A DNA stretch of 64,000 bases from Streptomyces sp. SCL15-4 (GCF_033366695.1 NZ_JAOBTQ010000001.1:8343426-8407425), one strand, 5' to 3'; shown: positions 53,983-63,063, counted from the first letter of the stretch. Made by a program: numbers and translations. The notes: generated from the sequence alone by a model not told the origin.

Positions 53983-54533
53983 CTACCAGGGGGCGCGGTT
54001 ACCGTGGCCGCCGCGCGCCAGCTGCTGGGGCACCGTCAGCCGCCCTTCTCTCTCGAGCCGACGCAGGGTGCGCCGGACCCTGCCGACGCGGGGGAGGGGG
54101 CTTTGCCGGTACAGGCTCTGCTCCATGAGGTCTCGCAGCCACCACGTCCGGTCGGCGTCGCGGAAGATGACCAACGCCGGCCGGGACCACTCTGGGGAAG
54201 GGACGGGGAGATGGATGTGGTCGGCGACACCGGGGGCAGCATGTTCGCGAGCAGGTGGCGCTCCCCCATGGTGTCGGTCTCTGAGTCGTAAGTGATCAGG
54301 TAGACGTTGTGTATGGGGCGCTCACTGCCGTTGGCCGCACTGGCGATCCAGTAAGGCGCGGCGAGGTCGTACCCGCAGCAGTCGCCGCGTTCATCGCGGC
54401 AGACCACTGCTTCGGCTTCTGAGCGGCTTTCTTTGTTCTGCGCGCGCCGCAGGGTGACGGCGCCGACCCACAGCGCTCCGGTGCTGCCGAGTCCGCTGAC
54501 CCAGGCAGGGATCGTTCCCCAGTCGATGTCCAT
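53983..54533 (-). pseudogene. Hypothetical membrane-anchored protein broken by a one-base deletion in a G5 run
   Basis: From ATG 54533 the frame reads MDIDWGTIPAWVSGLGSTGA and LWVGAVTLRRAQNKESRSEA (a short hydrophobic anchor, then a charged region), CRDERGDCCGYDLAAPYWIA, and HLLANMLPP. At the homopolymer 54232-54236 one base appears missing: adding it restores GVADHIHLPVPSPEWSRPAL and VIFRDADRTWWLRDLMEQ, which then ends at 53983. Both parts have good coding bias. This is either recent inactivation or a sequence error. The family is common in Streptomyces but has no known function. Confidence 0.65.
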
Positions 54534-54796
54534 GCCTGCACCGTGTCCTGGCCAGCCGCACGAGACGTGCGTCTTGAGCGACTTCTGAGCTCTCCGCGGG
54601 CGTTGCGGGACCCGCGCGCGGCGAAGCGCCCTGGCAGCCGCAGGGGCAGACCGGTCAACACCGCGATATGCGTGGCGTAGTGGCCGCCGTCGGGTGCCAC
54701 CCCAGGGCGACGGCCGCCTCCCCCGCAGCTGCGAAAACCTGTCCCGAAATCGCTGTGCCGATCCGTTTTCCAGTCGTGTACTACTGGGCATCAATA

Positions 54797-54818
54797 GTGC
54801 TGTAGCCAAGTACAGCAC
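54797..54818. promoter_or_regulatory. Perfect inverted repeat upstream of the 54842 gene
   Basis: GTGCTGTA-GCCAAG-TACAGCAC is a perfect 8-bp palindrome with a 6-base centre, 23 bases before the TTG start and partly overlapping the expected -10 to +1 region. It has the size and spacing of a dimeric repressor site. Confidence 0.55.
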
Positions 54819-54841
54819 TTGAGTTGAGGAGGGGGAGCACG

Positions 54842-56218
54842 TTGGTCTACGACATTCGTCCGCTCGCGAACGGGCTGCGGACGGACCACCCGGTTCCGGG
54901 TCTGCCGTTCGTCGACGACTCGCACCTGCCGCTCGATGACGGCCCCGAAGCCATTGAGGCGGTCGGCCGCAACAGGGGCGAAGGCATGTGGGGCCGCTGC
55001 GACACCTCCCACGAGGGAGGCTGGCTGGCCTTCACCACCGACCCGATCGCCCACCACCTGGGCTGGGCCGTGCGCTACCACCCCGAGCACGGCCGCACCG
55101 TCCTCCTGCTCCGCGACGAGGACACCGCCAGCCTGCACACCTACTGGTCCGGCGCCCCGCTGCTGTTCCGGGCCGGCGGCTACTGGTGGGACGGCGACAC
55201 TTGGTACCGGCCCGGCCAGATCTGGGACCCGGTCACCGAGGACTACGCACGCCACACGGCACGCGCCACCGCCACCGTCCACGCCGCCGACATGCTCGAC
55301 GGCCACGCCCACCCCGACCGCGCCCACCTGCACAAGGTCGCCACCTTCGACCCGGCCACCGCCACGCCGCAGAACTGGATCGACGACCTGACCCGGTGGG
55401 CGCAGCGCCACCAAAAGCAGGACGATCCCCTGCCGCTGGAGAAGTGCGTCGTCGACCTGGCCAGCCCCGAACTCGCCGGAGACCGGCTGCTCGGCGTGCC
55501 CGAGATGGCCGCACTCGGCGGCATCACGGCCTCCACCCTGCGCGGCTACATCTCCCGCGGCGAGAACGACATCCCCCTGCCCCAGGCGATTGTCGGCGGC
55601 CGCGCCCAGTGGTCCCGCCCGGTCGCCGAAGACTGGACCGAAGCCCGGCGCCGCTCCTCCGAAGGGCTGAAGGAGGCCATGTCGGCCGGCGACCGCCACC
55701 ATCTCGCTCCAGGAGCGGCCCAGATCCGCGACCGGCTCAGCGAGACCTTCTTCCGCTACCTGTGGAAGCGCCCCGACATCCGCAAACGCTGGTCCCTGCG
55801 CCACCGCAACGAGCCGAACGTGCGGGAAGTGGCCGACCAACTCGCCTTCGACGTCGCCGACAACCTCCGGCAGGTCATCCCCACCGACGCCCTCGGCCCG
55901 ACCATCCGCCACGCCGTCCTGGAGGACTTCACCACCTCGCTGCGCACCGCCAAACGCCGGGGCGGTGAACTCAAGGGCTTCGACCTCATGCTGTCGCTGC
56001 CCCTGGCGAAGATGGTCAGCTGGTTCATCCAGCACTTCCCGACCTCGGCCCAGTGGTACCTCGGCGAGATCATGAGCGAGGCGGACCGGCAACTCGACAT
56101 CCCTGCTCAGGTGTCCGGCGAAGCGCTACGGCGGTCCGCGATCACGAACGGGGACCTCGACGCCCAGGCGGCGAAAGAGTTCTTCTCCCGTCTGGAGCCG
56201 AGGGAACCGGAGAGCTGA
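54842..56218 (+). CDS. Hypothetical protein with an internal helix-turn-helix
   Basis: The best start is TTG 54842 (LVYDIRPLANGLRTDHPVPG), preceded by GAGGAGGGGGAG at 5 bases; the TTG at 54824 would lie before this site. About 458 residues. The N-terminal half is a Trp/Tyr-rich domain (GAPLLFRAGGYWWDGDTWYR). A MerR/AlpA-like winged helix lies at LLGVPEMAALGGITASTLRG and YISRGENDIPLPQAIVGGRA. The helical C-terminus (FRYLWKRPDIRKRWSLRHRN) follows. Proteins of this kind are found on Streptomyces plasmids and chromosome arms; it may regulate transfer or replication. The palindrome upstream may be its own operator. Confidence 0.75.
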   Translation: MVYDIRPLANGLRTDHPVPGLPFVDDSHLPLDDGPEAIEAVGRNRGEGMWGRCDTSHEGGWLAFTTDPIAHHLGWAVRYHPEHGRTVLLLRDEDTASLHTYWSGAPLLFRAGGYWWDGDTWYRPGQIWDPVTEDYARHTARATATVHAADMLDGHAHPDRAHLHKVATFDPATATPQNWIDDLTRWAQRHQKQDDPLPLEKCVVDLASPELAGDRLLGVPEMAALGGITASTLRGYISRGENDIPLPQAIVGGRAQWSRPVAEDWTEARRRSSEGLKEAMSAGDRHHLAPGAAQIRDRLSETFFRYLWKRPDIRKRWSLRHRNEPNVREVADQLAFDVADNLRQVIPTDALGPTIRHAVLEDFTTSLRTAKRRGGELKGFDLMLSLPLAKMVSWFIQHFPTSAQWYLGEIMSEADRQLDIPAQVSGEALRRSAITNGDLDAQAAKEFFSRLEPREPES

Positions 56219-56598
56219 GACCACCAGCGGACACCGGGGAGAGGTGTGGCAGTTAGGGCGCAGGAGCGTCCCGAGCCTGCACGGCCCGCCCTGTGAGGTG
56301 TCCGTGTACCGCACGGGGGATGGACGCCAGGCGTTCGTTCCGGTGCGGTAGCAACGTCCGAGAGGCTCTCCAGACGGAGCCCCGCCCGCTCGCGGGCGGG
56401 GCTCCGTCTGGAGAGCCGAGGCGGTAACACCCCTCAGCCACACCCCTCGAGACCGCCCGGTCCGCTCCTCACCCCTGCCGGTCATCGCGGATCCAGAACA
56501 CGGACAACCCGCCACCTCCATCCCCGCCGGGTGGTCCACAACAGCCCACGCCCTGCGGCGAGCCGGGGAGGCCATAACTCCCCTTCGACCAATTGGCG
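56219..56598. other. Intergenic region with a very strong terminator
   Basis: No gene is visible. The region consists of 150 bases without feature, the 54-bp palindrome at 56364-56417 and about 180 bases of low-complexity Pro/Arg-type sequence up to the DNA-damage-type promoter at 56599. Confidence 0.5.
56364..56417. terminator. 54-bp perfect palindrome, bidirectional terminator
   Basis: GGCTCTCCAGACGGAGCCCC and the following GCCCG pair base for base with their complement, giving about 26 pairs with a 2-base centre. It follows the 54842 gene and would stop transcription from both sides. The length is exceptional for this window. Confidence 0.75.
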
Positions 56599-56621
56599 TT
56601 GTCAGTGCCGCGCCGTAGGGT
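56599..56621 (+). promoter_or_regulatory. DNA-damage (RecA-independent, PafBC-type) promoter
   Basis: TTGTCAGTGCC-N6-TAGGGT differs by one base from the motif described for Streptomyces recA and other damage-inducible genes (TTGTCAGTGGC-N6-TAGGGT) and resembles the mycobacterial PafBC motif. Its -10 element ends 7 bases before the ATG at 56629, implying a leaderless message. Confidence 0.8.
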
Positions 56622-56628
56622 GCCGGGC

Positions 56629-57911
56629 ATGGCCCATTCCTGGACACGCCTGCATGAGCATCTCGGGGCTGCGCCCGGCCCCCTGGACTTCGAAATGGTC
56701 GCCAAGGCGGCCGCCGACCGGCTGACGGAGTCCGACGACCTGGACTGGAAGGAACAGCTTCCCCAGCCCCCGCGGGAGGGCCGCTGGAACGAACTGGCCA
56801 AGGACGTCGCCGCGATGGCCAACACCCGCGGCGGCTGATCATCTTCGGCGTGCGGGATGCCTCGTGCGAGCTGGTCGGTATCGACCCCGACGAGGTGAAC
56901 GTCGAGCAGTACGCCCAGTGGGTCCGCAACCACGTCCAGCCCTACCTGCCCGACCTCACCTTCACGGTCCTCACCTCGGTCGACGGCTCCACCAGCGTCC
57001 TCGTGGCCGACGTCCCGGCCAGCCCCATGGCACCCCATCTCGTCTACGGCACCGCCGCCCGGGACAAGGACCAGCAGGCCGCCGTCGCCCCCTACCGCGA
57101 CCGCGACCACACCGCCTGGATGGCCGAGCACCAACTCGAACGCGCCTACCGCGACCGCTTCATCCGCGCTCAGCACGCCGAGGACGAAGCACACTACTTG
57201 CTCGCCCACGCCAAGGAGACCGTGGCCGCCCAGCACAGTGAGCCGGCCGCCTACTTCTTCGCCCTGGCCCGCCCCGAGCGCCCGCTGCCGCGCACCGCTC
57301 CCCGCCTGACCCGCGAAGAGACCACCGCCGTGGCCCAGGCTGCCCGCCGCCGGGGCCGTGATCCGATGCGGCCCGGCCCCCTGGCCAGCCTGGAGGTCGT
57401 CACCGGCAACCCGCGGCCCGGACTGCGCCGCTGGGTCCTCAGCACTCTCCTCCTGCAGGGCGCCCGCGAGGTCCACGCCGAACTGCACCACGACGGGACC
57501 GTGCTGCTGGCCGCCAGCGTCTCCTGGAACGCCGTACGCAACCTGGCCGCCGACGACATGCCCGATACGGGCGTCGCGGTGTCCCAGGACTTCATCGGCG
57601 CCTGCTGCCGCGACCTGACCACCACCGCCTGGGAACTGGCCCGCCGACTGCGGGTAGACAGTGCGCTGCAGCTGACCGCGAGCCTCGCCACCGTCACCCT
57701 TTCTCCCACGACGCCGCCGCCCGCCTTGGTTCCGGTTGTTACCGGATTCGGCGGCTTCACCGACGTTCCCGGCCACGCCCGTCACCCCCGCCGGATCCAG
57801 CCCGTCACCGCCACTCTGACTCCGCTCGACGAGGTCGAGGCCCTGCAGGAGACCGCACAGGAGCTGTTCACCGACGTGATGAACCAGTTCGGCCTCGACC
57901 CGCAGCTCTAA
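56629..57911 (+). pseudogene. AlbA_2/Schlafen-like (divergent AAA) protein gene with a one-base deletion
   Basis: From ATG 56629 the frame contains ESDDLDWKEQLPQPPREGRW and NELAKDVAAMANTRGG, then meets TGA at 56836. With one extra C (GGC-GGC-CTG) the frame continues LIIFGVRDASCELVGIDPDE, the expected AlbA_2 sequence, and runs to 57911. The C-terminal ~350 residues are a novel extension. AlbA_2 domains occur in Schlafen-like and ATP-binding regulatory proteins. The damage-type promoter suggests a DNA-stress role. The single lesion may be a sequencing error; otherwise the gene is dead. Confidence 0.75.
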
Positions 57912-58244
57912 CGCCCCCGTACGCCCGTCCCACGCCGAGCACGGTGACGTCCACGCCCCGCACCGCGCGGCGCTCCCAGCCCGGGGCATTTCGCACATCG
58001 TCCCGGCACTGGGATCCGGCAGGCCGGCCGTCGCGCCGTGACTCCGGCACGACGACCGTCGTTGTCCCGGCTGGTGCCGCCCCTTCGCGCTGTGACGGTG
58101 CCCGGCCGAGTGCCGCGTCAGCCCACGACTGACGCGGACAGGTAGGCCCTAGACGCGCCGCGTCACTCACAGCGCCCCGCCCGTGTGGCCACGCCACCCA
58201 GCAGGCGCCGGATCGTGGGACCGGCCGTAAGGGACGGCACGGCC
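57912..58244. other. Intergenic region with a terminator-like hairpin
   Basis: No gene is present. A 9-bp perfect stem CCGCGTCAG-CCCACGA-CTGACGCGG at 58113-58137 probably ends transcription of the 56629 gene. The rest is unstructured GC-rich sequence. Confidence 0.5.
58113..58137. terminator. Terminator-like hairpin
   Basis: Perfect 9-bp inverted repeat with a 7-base loop, no T-run, about 200 bases after the 57911 stop. Confidence 0.45.
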
Positions 58245-58781
58245 ATGACCTCCACCCACCCGCGCAAGCGACCGCAGCGGCGCAGCGAGATCCCCCACGG
58301 CCCGCAGCAGGACACCGGCCTGCAGCAGATCCGGGACACCCTGCCGCCCGCACCCGCCCCCTGCACGGTCAAGCCCGCCCCGCGCTCGGTGGGCGACGAG
58401 GTGCCCCCGGAGCTGCTGGCGCTGGTGACCCACCACTGCCGCCGCATCAACGCCTACCTCGCCCGCGCCCAGCACCTGCAGACCCTGCACGGCGACAGCA
58501 TGAAGCAGTGGCAGCGCCTGGTCCTGTACGCCCTGACCGACGCTCTCGCCCACAACCACCTCCTGGTCGGCACCCTCGCCGCCTACCTCCAGCGCCGAGA
58601 CCTCGACCCGGACCTGCTGCGCCGCTACCTGCAGTCCCCCGACCCCGACCGCTACATCACCGTTGAGGCCGTCCAGCACCTCGACGGCCTCACCGGCGCC
58701 GTGCCCGAGGAAGCGGCCGAGGAAGCGGCCGAGCCGGTCTGGACGACCGTCGGTCGGCACATCGCCCGCGACGGCCGCTGA
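58245..58781 (+). CDS. Hypothetical helical protein
   Basis: 178 residues from ATG 58245, with AAGGGA 10 bases upstream. A basic, Pro-rich N-terminal 45 residues precede a helical core (LLALVTHHCRRINAYLARAQ, RLVLYALTDALAHNHLLVGT, LLRRYLQSPDPDRYITVEAV) and an acidic tail. No family is recognised. It converges with the XRE gene on the opposite strand, whose stop is 56 bases away. Confidence 0.65.
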   Translation: MTSTHPRKRPQRRSEIPHGPQQDTGLQQIRDTLPPAPAPCTVKPAPRSVGDEVPPELLALVTHHCRRINAYLARAQHLQTLHGDSMKQWQRLVLYALTDALAHNHLLVGTLAAYLQRRDLDPDLLRRYLQSPDPDRYITVEAVQHLDGLTGAVPEEAAEEAAEPVWTTVGRHIARDGR

Positions 58782-58837
58782 CACACAAGGCCCCGCGCCT
58801 CGCGTTCCGTGCCTGGCGTACGCCGTCGGCCGGACGG

Positions 58838-59758
58838 TCAGGCGGCGCGAGGTACGGGTGCTGGCGGCGGTGGTGGTTCGGGGCTGCGGGCATGCAGGGC
58901 AGCCCCGGGCGGGTATCGACGCTGGAGGAGCCTTGCGGCGCCGTCGGGGAAGCGCGTGAGGAGCTCGTCTTCGTCGGCGCAGAGCCAGCCGGAGAAGGAG
59001 ACGGCATCGACGCCCCCGGGTAGGGCGGCGCCGTTGCGCCGGACGCGTTCAGCGACGACGTAAGCGACGCCGATGGCGAGGGCGGTCTCGACGTCGCCGG
59101 CGGACAGGGAGTCGAGCAGGTTCCTGAACCGGGGGCTGATCTTGTCGGTGTAATGGGACAGCCGCGGTGGGGGCGCAGGGGTCACACGCACGCCCCGGAC
59201 GGCGCAGAAGCGGCTGTAGGCCTCGGCGTACAGCCGCTGCTCGGCCGGGCTGACGCCGCAGGCAGTCAGAAACGTCACGAGTTGCTCGAGGCTGGCGGGC
59301 AGGCCCTTGCGGTGCACGATCCGCCAGGCGGTGGTGGGCGGCAGCGGCGGCCGGTGGGGGACTCTGCGGCTGAGTTCCCGCAGGGAGGGGGCGCCGGCTC
59401 GCTCGTACGCCGCGGCCAGCGCGGCGCCGAGGTCGTCCTCGGTGTGGATGAGCGCGGGTTTGGGTGCGTTGAGAGAGGGGAGCCGCCCGCGCAGCCCGGT
59501 GCGGCCGCGGTCGCGCAGCAGCCGGGCCCGGGTCTGGTCGGGCGCGCTGGCCCGGCACGCTCGCAGGTAGGCGTCGAGGACGGTGGGGGAGGGCGCCGCG
59601 GAGCCGGACTCGGCGCGCTGGACGGTGCCGCGGGAGATGCTGGCGGCCTCGGCCAGGGCGCGCTGGGTCAGCCGAGCGGCCCGGCGCAGGCGGACAAGGT
59701 GCTCGGCGAGGGCCGGGAAGGGGCCGTCCGGGGTGCTGGCGGGGTCAGAACGGGTCAC
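58838..59758 (-). CDS. XRE-family regulator with two HTH-like regions
   Basis: 306 residues from GTG 59758. The N-terminal Cro/C1 helix-turn-helix is LRRAARLTQRALAEAASISR, then GTVQRAESGSAAPSPTVLDA. A second, weaker HTH-like stretch lies near residues 130-190 (SLRELSRRVPHRPPLPPTTA). The C-terminus has a helical domain and a Pro-rich tail. It is preceded at 9 bases by a small membrane-protein gene, probably co-transcribed. Confidence 0.78.
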   Translation of the reverse strand: MTRSDPASTPDGPFPALAEHLVRLRRAARLTQRALAEAASISRGTVQRAESGSAAPSPTVLDAYLRACRASAPDQTRARLLRDRGRTGLRGRLPSLNAPKPALIHTEDDLGAALAAAYERAGAPSLRELSRRVPHRPPLPPTTAWRIVHRKGLPASLEQLVTFLTACGVSPAEQRLYAEAYSRFCAVRGVRVTPAPPPRLSHYTDKISPRFRNLLDSLSAGDVETALAIGVAYVVAERVRRNGAALPGGVDAVSFSGWLCADEDELLTRFPDGAARLLQRRYPPGAALHARSPEPPPPPAPVPRAA

Positions 59759-59767
59759 GGCTCCCCC

Positions 59768-60058
59768 CTACCTGCCCGTGGTGGACCGCACCGCGGCCTC
59801 GATGAGGATCGTCATCAGTCGGCGGCCGCCGCCGGCCGCGGTGAGGGTGGCCGCGCCGATCAGCCCCAAGCCGCCCAGCAGCGCGAAAATGATGCTGAGT
59901 TGATGGCCGGCGAGGAACAGGCCAGTGCCCAGTCCCAGGACGGCGACCAGCAGGATCAGCGCGTGCGTAGGGCCGAAGCGTCCGGCGGCGCCACAGCTGC
60001 ACGCCGGAGCCGGAGCCGGGGCCGGGCCGGCCGGGCGGGGAACAGGGAGGTCGCTCAT
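59768..60058 (-). CDS. Small membrane protein
   Basis: 96 residues from ATG 60058 (MSDLPVPRPAGPAPAPAPAC) behind GGGAGG. A Pro/Ala-rich cytoplasmic start with two cysteines precedes two membrane helices (ALILLVAVLGLGTGLFLAGH and LSIIFALLGGLGLIGAATLT) and a basic tail. It heads an operon with the XRE regulator. The function is unknown. Confidence 0.65.
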   Translation of the reverse strand: MSDLPVPRPAGPAPAPAPACSCGAAGRFGPTHALILLVAVLGLGTGLFLAGHQLSIIFALLGGLGLIGAATLTAAGGGRRLMTILIEAAVRSTTGR

Positions 60059-60742
60059 GGTGCGGGGGTGTCCATCCTGACGGGGCCCGCCGACGAACAC
60101 GTCGGGGACCGGGCTACTGGTCGCAAGGTGGCGCAGCCCAGGGGCAGTTGGCCCTGCCCCAGAGTGCGGGCTGCGCGGGCTCACAGCCTTCCACGCCCGA
60201 GCTGCGCGCCGCTCACCCTCGTGAGGGCTTTGCCGGATATGCGGCATCCTGGCCCCGGTGGTGTTCCGCATCCGCCGAACAATCCGTAAAGCACCTGTCC
60301 CGCGAAAGCGGGCCTGTTGACCACGACGTGAACGGCTGCTGCGCCCGCGGCGGCCCACTGTTTGTTCCAGCGGACTTGCGGCCAAGACCCCTTCAACAAG
60401 ACGCTGCTCCTCGTACGCCACCAACAGCTACAGGTGGCCTCCTGACGGCTCCCGGTCGCAAGCCCAAACCCGCTTCAGGACCTCGGCAGACGCGTTGGCC
60501 CGCGCCCGCCGACACAGAAGCCGGCACCCTCCACGGTGCCGGCTTCCGCGCTACCCCCTGGGACTCGCCGCTCCTGGACCAGGCACGCACGGCCAGCACC
60601 CACGCGGCCTCCTACCCGCCGACAGCTCCGGTCGACTGCGTACGCCCGCCCCACCCTCCCGCAGGCGCGGTGGACCGAAAGCGGCATGTCGACCGACTAA
60701 TAGTGCAGGCCCGGGCCCGAACGCCAGTGCCGCAAGTCCTGA
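60059..60742. other. Gene-free stretch with a terminator hairpin
   Basis: Nearly 700 bases without a supportable gene; open frames on both strands lack ribosome sites and bias. The only structure is the perfect hairpin at 60517-60546. Confidence 0.5.
60517..60546. terminator. Perfect 12-bp hairpin
   Basis: GAAGCCGGCACC-CTCCAC-GGTGCCGGCTTC: 12 perfect pairs and a 6-base loop. It is likely a bidirectional terminator insulating the 60774 gene. Confidence 0.6.
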
Positions 60743-60765
60743 ATGTCAGTGCTGCGCCGTACGGT
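60743..60765 (+). promoter_or_regulatory. DNA-damage-type promoter of the TIGR02391 gene
   Basis: ATGTCAGTGCT-N6-TACGGT has the same architecture and even the same N6 (GCGCCG) as the promoter at 56599. Its -10 ends 8 bases before the ATG at 60774, so the message is probably leaderless and controlled in the same way. Confidence 0.7.
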
Positions 60766-60773
60766 TGTGACTC

Positions 60774-61517
60774 ATGAACTTTCAGTACATACCTCCGGTT
60801 CCGGCGGAGCAGGTCCGGCTGCTGCCCACGCGGGATGTCGCCCTCCTTCTTCTGCAGCACCTCGCCAGTGGTGCCGGATATCTCCAGTACGCGAGCGTCA
60901 TGAACTCCGCGCGGCAGGCGTTCCTGGAAGAGCCGGATGTGAACGCGCTCGTGAACCGGCTGTCCGATGCCTGGTGCTGGCTGGAGGGGCAGGCGCTGCT
61001 GACGCGCGAGCCCAGCCAGTCCGAGGCGTTCCGTCGGATCTCCCGCGACGGTATGGACCTGGCGAAGGATCCGCAGGGCATCAAGCGGTTCGAGGCCCGC
61101 GAACGACTGTCGGGTCCCCTCCACCCGGCTCTGGAAGACACGGTACGCACCAACTTCGACCTGGGTGACTACGAGACGGCGTGCTTCGCAGCGATGAAAG
61201 CGGTCGAGGTCGCCGTCCGCGACGCCTCCGGACTCGACAACTCCCTGGTCGGCGTGAAGCTGATGCGGGAAGCGTTCCGACCGCACGAGAACGGCAAGAC
61301 CGGCGGCGCCCTTGCCGACGCGGAAGCCGAAGGCGGCGAACAGACGGCCACCGCCAACCTGTTCGCCGGCGCCATGGGCGCCTACAAGAACCCCGCCAGC
61401 CACCGCACCGTCGACTTCGACGACCCCATCGAGGCAGCAGAGATCATCCAGTTCGCCGACCTGCTGCTGCGCCAGGTCGAACGCGCCAAGCGCCGCCAGC
61501 TTGCGGCAACGACATAA
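60774..61517 (+). CDS. TIGR02391 (Ymh) family protein
   Basis: 247 residues from ATG 60774. The C-terminal domain is diagnostic: ETACFAAMKAVEVAVRDASG, GVKLMREAFRPHENGKTGGA and NLFAGAMGAYKNPASHRTVD followed by EAAEIIQFADLLLRQVERA. The family's function is not established; members are found in conflict and plasmid contexts. The N-terminal 120 residues are helical and specific to actinobacterial members. The damage-type promoter directly upstream links it with DNA stress. Confidence 0.88.
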   Translation: MNFQYIPPVPAEQVRLLPTRDVALLLLQHLASGAGYLQYASVMNSARQAFLEEPDVNALVNRLSDAWCWLEGQALLTREPSQSEAFRRISRDGMDLAKDPQGIKRFEARERLSGPLHPALEDTVRTNFDLGDYETACFAAMKAVEVAVRDASGLDNSLVGVKLMREAFRPHENGKTGGALADAEAEGGEQTATANLFAGAMGAYKNPASHRTVDFDDPIEAAEIIQFADLLLRQVERAKRRQLAATT

Positions 61518-61843
61518 AAATCCGTACGTGATGCCCGAGCGAGGCTGGGCCTCCTGGTCAGGTGCCGGGTCGCACGGGAATTCCCGTGCCGGGACGTTCG
61601 GCGCGCAGACCCACCTCGGTCCGCCTGCTACCCCCGGCCCGCACTCGCGCCGGCCCGGATCTGGCCTCCTGATGCCGGGTCCGGGCCGGCGGGTGCGGTA
61701 TTCCCTGTCTCTTCCGGGTGCGCCGCACCGAGGTCGCGGCCGCGTTCGAGGCGACGGCCACCAGCTGGGTCGGACGCGCGTGGTCAAGACCCAGCATCCC
61801 GAGCTGTCGGGCCAGAGTGCGGCAGGCGCGGGGTGGGCCGCAC
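61518..61843. other. Convergent intergenic region with two palindromes
   Basis: Between converging genes. It contains an 18-bp perfect palindrome GCACGGGAATTCCCGTGC (61572-61589) and a longer imperfect hairpin whose arms begin CCGGCCCGG (61650-61658) and CCGGGCCGG (61681-61689). These are most likely terminators for the two converging units. Confidence 0.55.
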
Positions 61844-62125
61844 TCACCCAGGCCGAGAAGAACCTCGAGGCTGTCCGGCAGCGCGGTCGCCCGGTGCGGT
61901 GGGCAGGGCACGGAGTGCGATGTCGTACGCCATCGTGCCGAGGGCGAGGACTACGAGCGGCCACACGAGCGGGGACCCGGCCGGGACGGTGCCGTAGACC
62001 AGAGCCGTGCCGACGCTGCCGGTGCCAAGGACCGCGGTGCAGGCTGGAAGGCGCGGCAGGGCGAACCGCAGCACCACCTCCCGTCGCCGGACCGGGCGGG
62101 CTGAGATGGGGCGGCGGGCGCTCAT
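61844..62125 (-). CDS. Small membrane protein coupled to the 63063 gene
   Basis: 93 residues from ATG 62125, overlapping the previous stop by four bases. Two hydrophobic helices (ACTAVLGTGSVGTALVYGTV and PLVWPLVVLALGTMAYDIAL) with a basic N-terminus. No family is recognised. Coupling suggests that it works with, or anchors, the upstream gene product. Confidence 0.6.
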   Translation of the reverse strand: MSARRPISARPVRRREVVLRFALPRLPACTAVLGTGSVGTALVYGTVPAGSPLVWPLVVLALGTMAYDIALRALPTAPGDRAAGQPRGSSRPG

Positions 62126-63063
62126 CGCCCGCTCACAGTGCCCGTCTCGGCCTGTGAAGAGCGGCCGGTGATGCGCGCAGCGAGCTTCTTCACCTTCCGG
62201 CGGACCTTATTGCCCTGACGCTCCGGCTCCGCAGCACCGGCGACCATGGCCGCTTCGGCCCAGGTGACGACCCCGGGACAGCCGAGGGCGAGCATCACCG
62301 TCCGCTCGTCCGGGGAGAGGGCCTCCAGGATCTCGGCCAGGCGCGGGTTGTCGAGGACGGCCTCGATCCCGGTGTCGGCGGCAGCCTGTGCGGGGACCAG
62401 GTCGTACAGGGTCAGTCCGTCGCCGAGCGGGGTGTCGAGCAGCAGCAGCCGCTCCTGGGCGGTCTTGCGGCGCCATACCGGGGTGAGCTGCCGGTGGATG
62501 ACGCTGGCCTCTGACTTCAGCTTGCGCAGGGCGTCAGGGGTGAGGCGGCCCTGGTCGAAGAGAGAATCCGCCCAGTTGCCGAGCAAGGCGGTGGAGACCG
62601 GCTCATTCCATCCGCTCCACCTCCCCAGCACATCCGATGTGAAGGAGCGGATGGTGGATCCGTCGCCGCCGAGGGCGGCCTCGCGGGCGCTCAGTGCCTG
62701 GATCACGTCGGGGACTGGGATGTTCAAAGTCCGGAACCCGGACTCGATGGTCTGGTTGGCCGGGTGGCCGGCCTTGAGTACCGCCATGCCGGTGGTGGTG
62801 GTGATCATCATGGGAGGGGCGACACGGTCGAACGGCTCCGGCAGCCCGAACGTGCCGTCCACGTCGAGAGCGACGCTTCCGTCCTCCCGGAGGGTCGCGG
62901 TATCGCCGTTGTTCTCGCTCCAGTGGGCCGGGAACAAGGCCGTGACCCCCGCGCCGCGATACGAGAAGTAGTTGAACTGGCTGATCCGCTCCGCCAGATC
63001 AGTGTGGACGGAGTCGTCGTCCTCGACCATGGTGTAACTGGGTGTCTGGTCTTCGGTGGCCAT
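62122..63063 (-). CDS. Hypothetical protein with C-terminal sigma region 4-like HTH
   Basis: 313 residues from ATG 63063 (MATEDQTPSYTMVEDDDSVH) with AGGAG 7 bases upstream. The middle is helical and unrecognised (YFSYRGAGVTALFPAHWSEN). Residues ~245-300 (LEALSPDERTVMLALGCPGV, TWAEAAMVAGAAEPERQGNK, VRRKVKKLAARI) resemble a sigma factor region 4 or LuxR-like helix-turn-helix. A consensus Crp site lies 82 bases upstream, hinting at cAMP-linked control. Confidence 0.7.
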   Translation of the reverse strand: MATEDQTPSYTMVEDDDSVHTDLAERISQFNYFSYRGAGVTALFPAHWSENNGDTATLREDGSVALDVDGTFGLPEPFDRVAPPMMITTTTGMAVLKAGHPANQTIESGFRTLNIPVPDVIQALSAREAALGGDGSTIRSFTSDVLGRWSGWNEPVSTALLGNWADSLFDQGRLTPDALRKLKSEASVIHRQLTPVWRRKTAQERLLLLDTPLGDGLTLYDLVPAQAAADTGIEAVLDNPRLAEILEALSPDERTVMLALGCPGVVTWAEAAMVAGAAEPERQGNKVRRKVKKLAARITGRSSQAETGTVSGR

